64,000 nt of DNA from JAXGXQ01 sp040772685 (lineage in GTDB: Bacteria > Bacillota > Clostridia > Saccharofermentanales > UBA5734): contig JAXGXQ010000002.1 in NCBI GenBank assembly GCA_040772685.1, positions 62,001-126,000 of the forward strand. Reading direction: 5' to 3'. A model generated the notes under the pieces. The model worked only from the letters and a program-made list of their open reading frames with translations, was not told the DNA's origin and made no database searches. Shown here piece after piece: positions 60,467 to 64,000 of this stretch. The translations under genes and the position numbers were made by a program. Numbering within the stretch: position 1 is the stretch's first letter; each line of letters starts with the position of its first letter.

Positions 60467-60517
60467 ACGGCGGCGCAGGTTCGTCATTACTGGCGATCAT
60501 TTGGAAGGATTTACTAC

Positions 60518-61837
60518 ATGGAATGGCAACAGGTAACGCAAAGCTTTCTTCCCCTTACCAGGGAGCAAACAGCTGAGTTCGCGTCACCGCGTGAGATGGA
60601 TCTGGCAATTGCTTCATATAACCGGGCCATCCGCAACTTAAGCCAGGACAGTTCCGATATCGCTCTGATCGCGCTTAGGAAACTGACTGCTGATTATCCT
60701 CGTTTTCACGAGGCCGCTTTACTTTATGGCTGCACTCTTGCTCAGGAAGGCGAACTTCAGGAAGCACTGCAACAGCTGCAAAACGTCAGCAAAACAACCG
60801 GTTTGCCTGACGATCTCGCAGCGGCCACAGCCGCAGCGCTGCAAATGGTTGAAGTTGAACTCGACGCCAGGGAAAGTCAACCGCATCCGGCCTATGATGC
60901 ACCTGCAACCCCAACAGCTCAGCGTCTTGCTGCTGCAGCTGCCTTACCGGTTGGCGCCAAGCCGGTATTACTGGAACGCACCGGCCGCCGCAAAGCGATG
61001 CGCATGGCCAGCGAACGAGAACGCCGGCAGGTTATGCGACAGGGCGACATGCCACAGCATGAAGAAACAAATGTGGTGATGCCGCGTACCGGCGCAGAAA
61101 TACTGCGTTCAATACTTCCAGTCGCTTTAATTGTACTGATTGCAGGCGTGGTTGTTTTTCTGGGTATCCGTTTCCTGCCGGGCCTTTTTACCCGGGCTGA
61201 GCAATCTGATGCACAGCAAAAACTGGATTATCTATTAGCGGAAATGCAGGCAAAATCGGCCAATAATCCTGAGCTGCAGAGTCTGCTGGCTGACTATAAA
61301 CAAAAATTCCCTGACTCGGATTCCAATGGCACCAACAGCCAAGGCTTGCCTGTAAACAGCAGTGAATCTACACCAGCAACCATTACAGACAGCACTGCCG
61401 ACAGCCCGACGACAACCGGCACACCGGCCACCGCACCAACAACTGCAGTCACGGCACCTGCCATGCCAACCACAACAGCAAGTACGCTGCCAACAACAAC
61501 TACTATAGCGGAGCCGACACCCCTGCCGACACAACCTGCTCCCAGTCCGAGCGCCACAATCGATGACCCGCGCAAGGCTGCTCTGGCTCTGCGGCACCAG
61601 GCACAACCGATCTTTGAAGCGGGCGATTATGCAGCGGCTTTACCGCTTTATCTGCAGGCTTACGAGCTTGACCCACGCAGTTACGGCGGCGGGGTAGCCT
61701 ATTATGTAGGCCGTTGCTATCAGTTACTGGAACAGCCGGAAAAGGCCCGTCCTTATTTTGAATATGTAGTTAAAGAATTTAGCGGCCGTGATATTGCGAG
61801 CAGTGCCGCCAGCCGTCTGAGAGAAATTGGCGACTGA
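60518..61837 (+). CDS. Bitopic membrane protein with TPR-like domains on both sides
   Basis: A 439 aa protein of unknown function. The N-terminal 110 residues are helical and TPR-like (MDLAIASYNRAIRNL, EAALLYGCTLAQEGELQEALQQL). A basic region (GRRKAMRMASERERRQ) precedes one transmembrane helix (about residues 198-222). Outside, a short coiled segment and a long Ser/Thr/Pro-rich linker (about 265-345) lead to a C-terminal TPR pair (FEAGDYAAALPLYLQAYELDP, GRCYQLLEQPEKARPYFEYV). The layout resembles envelope scaffolds that connect cytoplasmic and external partners. It lies between folC and thrC; the ribosome site is GGAAGGA. Confidence 0.85.
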   Translation: MEWQQVTQSFLPLTREQTAEFASPREMDLAIASYNRAIRNLSQDSSDIALIALRKLTADYPRFHEAALLYGCTLAQEGELQEALQQLQNVSKTTGLPDDLAAATAAALQMVEVELDARESQPHPAYDAPATPTAQRLAAAAALPVGAKPVLLERTGRRKAMRMASERERRQVMRQGDMPQHEETNVVMPRTGAEILRSILPVALIVLIAGVVVFLGIRFLPGLFTRAEQSDAQQKLDYLLAEMQAKSANNPELQSLLADYKQKFPDSDSNGTNSQGLPVNSSESTPATITDSTADSPTTTGTPATAPTTAVTAPAMPTTTASTLPTTTTIAEPTPLPTQPAPSPSATIDDPRKAALALRHQAQPIFEAGDYAAALPLYLQAYELDPRSYGGGVAYYVGRCYQLLEQPEKARPYFEYVVKEFSGRDIASSAASRLREIGD

Positions 61838-61853
61838 AATTGGAGGAACGTTA

Positions 61854-63389
61854 ATGCATTATATCAGCACCCGCGGTGATGAAACGCGATTTACATCCGC
61901 TCAGGCGATTCGCCAGGGAATCGCCCCAGACGGCGGTCTGTTGGTCCCGGAATATCTACCGGAGGTCAGTATTGAAGAGATTACCAGCCTGGCAGGAGTA
62001 GACTATGTGGAACGCGCGGTGCGCATCTTGTCTCTTTTCCTGACCGATTACAGCTCCGAAGAACTGCGGCAATACGCTGAAGAAGCCTACAATGAGGAAC
62101 GCTTCAACACTCAGGTTGCCCCCCTTGTACAGTTGAATAAATACAACGACCGCGAATATATGCTCGAGCTGTGGCATGGCCCGACTGCCGCTTTTAAAGA
62201 TATGGCCCTGCAGTTGTTGCCTCATTTACTGACTGCGGCTATGGAGAAAACCGGTGAACCTTGCCATGTCTGCATCCTGACAGCCACATCCGGTGATACA
62301 GGAAAGGCGGCCCTGGCAGGCTTCTGCAATGTTCCCGGCACTTCTGTAATTGTATTTTATCCGTCAAAAGGTGTCAGCGAAGCTCAACGCCTGCAAATGA
62401 TTACGCAGGAAGGCGACAACCTGGCTGTCATTGCTGTCAACGGCAATTTCGACGACGCCCAGACAGGTGTCAAGCAAATTTTCGCCGATAAAGAGTTAAC
62501 AGCTGAGCTCAGACAGAAGGGGATTTTCTTGTCTTCTGCTAATTCGATTAACTGGGGACGGCTGGCTCCTCAAATCGTTTACTACTTTTCAGCCTATGCC
62601 GACTTGATCCAGTCAGGACGGATTGAAGCTAGTGAACCAGTTAACTTTGTGGTACCGACAGGCAATTTCGGCAACATCCTGGCCGGCTATTATGCCCGCC
62701 GCATGGGCTTGCCTGTCAACAAGCTGATCTGTGCCTCTAATAGCAACCGCGTGCTTTCTGACTTTATCCGCGATGGTGTCTATAAAAGCCGCCGCGAATT
62801 CATCCGCACGGTTTCTCCTTCGATGGATATCCTGGTTTCCAGCAATCTGGAACGCTTGCTATTCGAGCTTAACGGGCGAGACAGCGACAAAATTACGGAA
62901 TGGATGAATTCCCTGCAGGAAACCGGCAGTTATTCTATTGACCGACAGACTCTGCGCCAGCTGCAGGAAGCTGTAGTCGGAGGATATGCCGACGATGCCG
63001 GCACCCTGAAAACAATCCGTGAAATTTACGATCGCACGGATCATCTGGTGGATACTCATACTGCGGTTGGATTTAATGTCTACGGACGCTATGTCGGCCG
63101 CTCTAATGACCCCAGCAAGACCATTTTTGTCTCGACAGCCAGCCCGTTTAAATTTATCCACGCTGTCGGTGACGCTCTATACGGCAACGGCTACAGCAAA
63201 GGCCGCAGCGAAGCCACTCTGCTGCACCAGCTCGCGGAAGAAAGCGGGATGGAAATTCCTGAAACACTGCTGGATTTGAATAGTAAACCGGTTTTACATA
63301 CCAGGGTTATTCAAAAAGAAGAAATGCGTGAAACCGTGGCCGATTTGCTGCTAAAGCCAAAAAAAGAGGCCGCCGAGGTAGATGATTAA
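61854..63389 (+). CDS. thrC: Threonine synthase
   Basis: A 511 aa PLP enzyme converting O-phosphohomoserine to threonine. ATG 61854 has GGAGG seven bases upstream. It is the long (E. coli/yeast-like) type: YISTRGDE at the start, the PLP lysine in HGPTAAFKDMALQLLP, the phosphate-binding TATSGDTGKAAL, SANSINWGRLAPQIVYYF, and VPTGNFGNILAGYYA. It is convergent with prfC, with only 4 bp between stop codons. Confidence 0.96.
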   Translation: MHYISTRGDETRFTSAQAIRQGIAPDGGLLVPEYLPEVSIEEITSLAGVDYVERAVRILSLFLTDYSSEELRQYAEEAYNEERFNTQVAPLVQLNKYNDREYMLELWHGPTAAFKDMALQLLPHLLTAAMEKTGEPCHVCILTATSGDTGKAALAGFCNVPGTSVIVFYPSKGVSEAQRLQMITQEGDNLAVIAVNGNFDDAQTGVKQIFADKELTAELRQKGIFLSSANSINWGRLAPQIVYYFSAYADLIQSGRIEASEPVNFVVPTGNFGNILAGYYARRMGLPVNKLICASNSNRVLSDFIRDGVYKSRREFIRTVSPSMDILVSSNLERLLFELNGRDSDKITEWMNSLQETGSYSIDRQTLRQLQEAVVGGYADDAGTLKTIREIYDRTDHLVDTHTAVGFNVYGRYVGRSNDPSKTIFVSTASPFKFIHAVGDALYGNGYSKGRSEATLLHQLAEESGMEIPETLLDLNSKPVLHTRVIQKEEMRETVADLLLKPKKEAAEVDD

Positions 63390-63393
63390 GGAA

Positions 63394-64000
63394 TCAGTCT
63401 TCCAGATGGATTGATTCCAGAACCAGTCCTTCATTGCGTTCAAGTGCCCAGGTGATAGCCCAGTCCGACTCAAAGAGCAGGACAGGGCTTTCATTTTTAT
63501 CGAGAACCAGCAGCGTGGTACTGGTGAGTGAGAGCTTCTGGGCATCGGGCATTCTGCCTTCCGCATTTGGGCGGATCCAGCGGGCCTTCTGGTAATTTAA
63601 CGGGCTTTGGCGGATGGCCACGCCGTACTCGTTGCGCAGACGATGCTCCAAAACCTCAAACTGCAGAGCGCCAACAACGCCGATCACAAAAGTCTCAGTG
63701 CCGATATCCGGTTGTTTGTAAACCTGAATGGCACCTTCCAGCGCCAGCTGGGTAATACCCTTAAGAAACTGCTTGCGCTTCATCGAATTTTCCGGTGCGA
63801 CCCGGGCGAAATGTTCCGGCGGGAATACAGGAATCGGGTCGAAGCAGAACTGTTCATTACTAACAGCGATTGTGTCGCTGATTCGGAACTGGCCGGGGTC
63901 AAAAACGCCAATGATATCGCCGGCATATGCTTCTTCAACAATGGTGCGCTCCTGAGCCATAAACTGCTGCGGCTGCGCCAGACGCACAGGTTTATTCAGG
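63394..64000 (-). CDS. prfC: Peptide chain release factor 3, C-terminal part
   Basis: The last 202 codons of a minus-strand gene that continues beyond the right edge. The sequence LNKPVRLAQPQQFMAQERTIVEEAYAGDIIGVFDPG (read in parts), then KRKQFLKGITQLALEGAIQVY and GVVGALQFEVLEHRLRNEYGV, is the diagnostic C-terminal half of RF3. RF3 is the GTPase that recycles RF1 and RF2 after termination. The end at LESIHLED is intact. The GTPase domain is outside the window. Confidence 0.95.
   Translation of the reverse strand, partial: LNKPVRLAQPQQFMAQERTIVEEAYAGDIIGVFDPGQFRISDTIAVSNEQFCFDPIPVFPPEHFARVAPENSMKRKQFLKGITQLALEGAIQVYKQPDIGTETFVIGVVGALQFEVLEHRLRNEYGVAIRQSPLNYQKARWIRPNAEGRMPDAQKLSLTSTTLLVLDKNESPVLLFESDWAITWALERNEGLVLESIHLED

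Noticed and set aside
1..64000. CRISPR array, tRNA, rRNA, transposon or prophage
   Set aside because: No regularly spaced repeats, no T-loop-like GGTTCGAAT-type sequence in a cloverleaf context, no transposase or phage structural gene was found while reading the window.

Overview
The window is a bacterial chromosome segment of roughly half G+C with short intergenic gaps, many ATGA-type gene overlaps, strong GGAGG ribosome sites and several TTG/GTG starts. Gene content points to the Bacillota, most likely a Clostridia-type Gram-positive. Indicators are FloA/NfeD, a long-form HPF, a NarL-type two-component system driving ABC/FtsX transporters, AzlCD, FCD-type GntR regulators, type I cohesin and dockerin modules, a CotH-VTC-DUF4956 cassette and secreted glucosaminidases. 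This placement is inference; there is no rRNA or tRNA gene to test it. I found no CRISPR array, insertion sequence, tRNA, phage gene or clear pseudogene.

Layout. 1-2.0 kb (minus): nfeD-floA membrane microdomain genes and the start of an unknown gene. 2.1-4.5 kb (minus): a LUD-domain protein, an iron alcohol dehydrogenase and an odd RpiB-like isomerase, a probable small sugar or sugar-alcohol catabolic unit. 4.6-7.8 kb (minus): an ABC-2 exporter (ATPase and two permeases). 8.0-13.9 kb (plus, divergent): histidine kinase, response regulator, ABC ATPase and a giant coiled-coil FtsX permease. 14-17 kb: a ketopantoate reductase-like gene, azlCD and nfo. 17.2-19.6 kb: the carboxy(nor)spermidine route to spermidine. 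19.7-23.6 kb: a type II NADH dehydrogenase-like protein fused to a DoxX-like membrane domain, translationally coupled to a polyprenyl diphosphate synthase and a UbiA/MenA prenyltransferase. Together these form an apparent quinone/respiratory module.

24.2-38.4 kb holds two complete 2-oxo-acid/acetoin dehydrogenase gene sets arranged back to back. The minus-strand set has a fused E1 alpha-beta, SDR, E2, GntR and E3. The plus-strand set has GntR, separate E1 alpha and beta, E2 with two subunit-binding domains, E3, SDR and an isochorismatase-like hydrolase. 39-43.7 kb is a lamin-tail/CotH lipoprotein with a VTC polyphosphate polymerase-like protein and a DUF4956 membrane protein. 43.8-51.4 kb is housekeeping: gap, hpf, pcrA, a DUF362 ferredoxin, dGTPase and an HD nucleotidase.

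51.4-58.4 kb is the most interesting stretch. Two paralogous secreted glucosaminidase-type cell-wall hydrolases lie in tandem; the second ends in a type I dockerin. The next gene encodes a signal peptide, one cohesin, a cadherin-like domain, a Pro/Thr linker and a C-terminal transmembrane anchor. This looks like a one-enzyme, membrane-tethered cohesin-dockerin system for peptidoglycan turnover rather than for plant polysaccharide. The cohesin coding half is sharply AT-rich compared with the rest of its own gene. The window closes with gtrA, folC, a membrane TPR protein, thrC and the 3' part of prfC.
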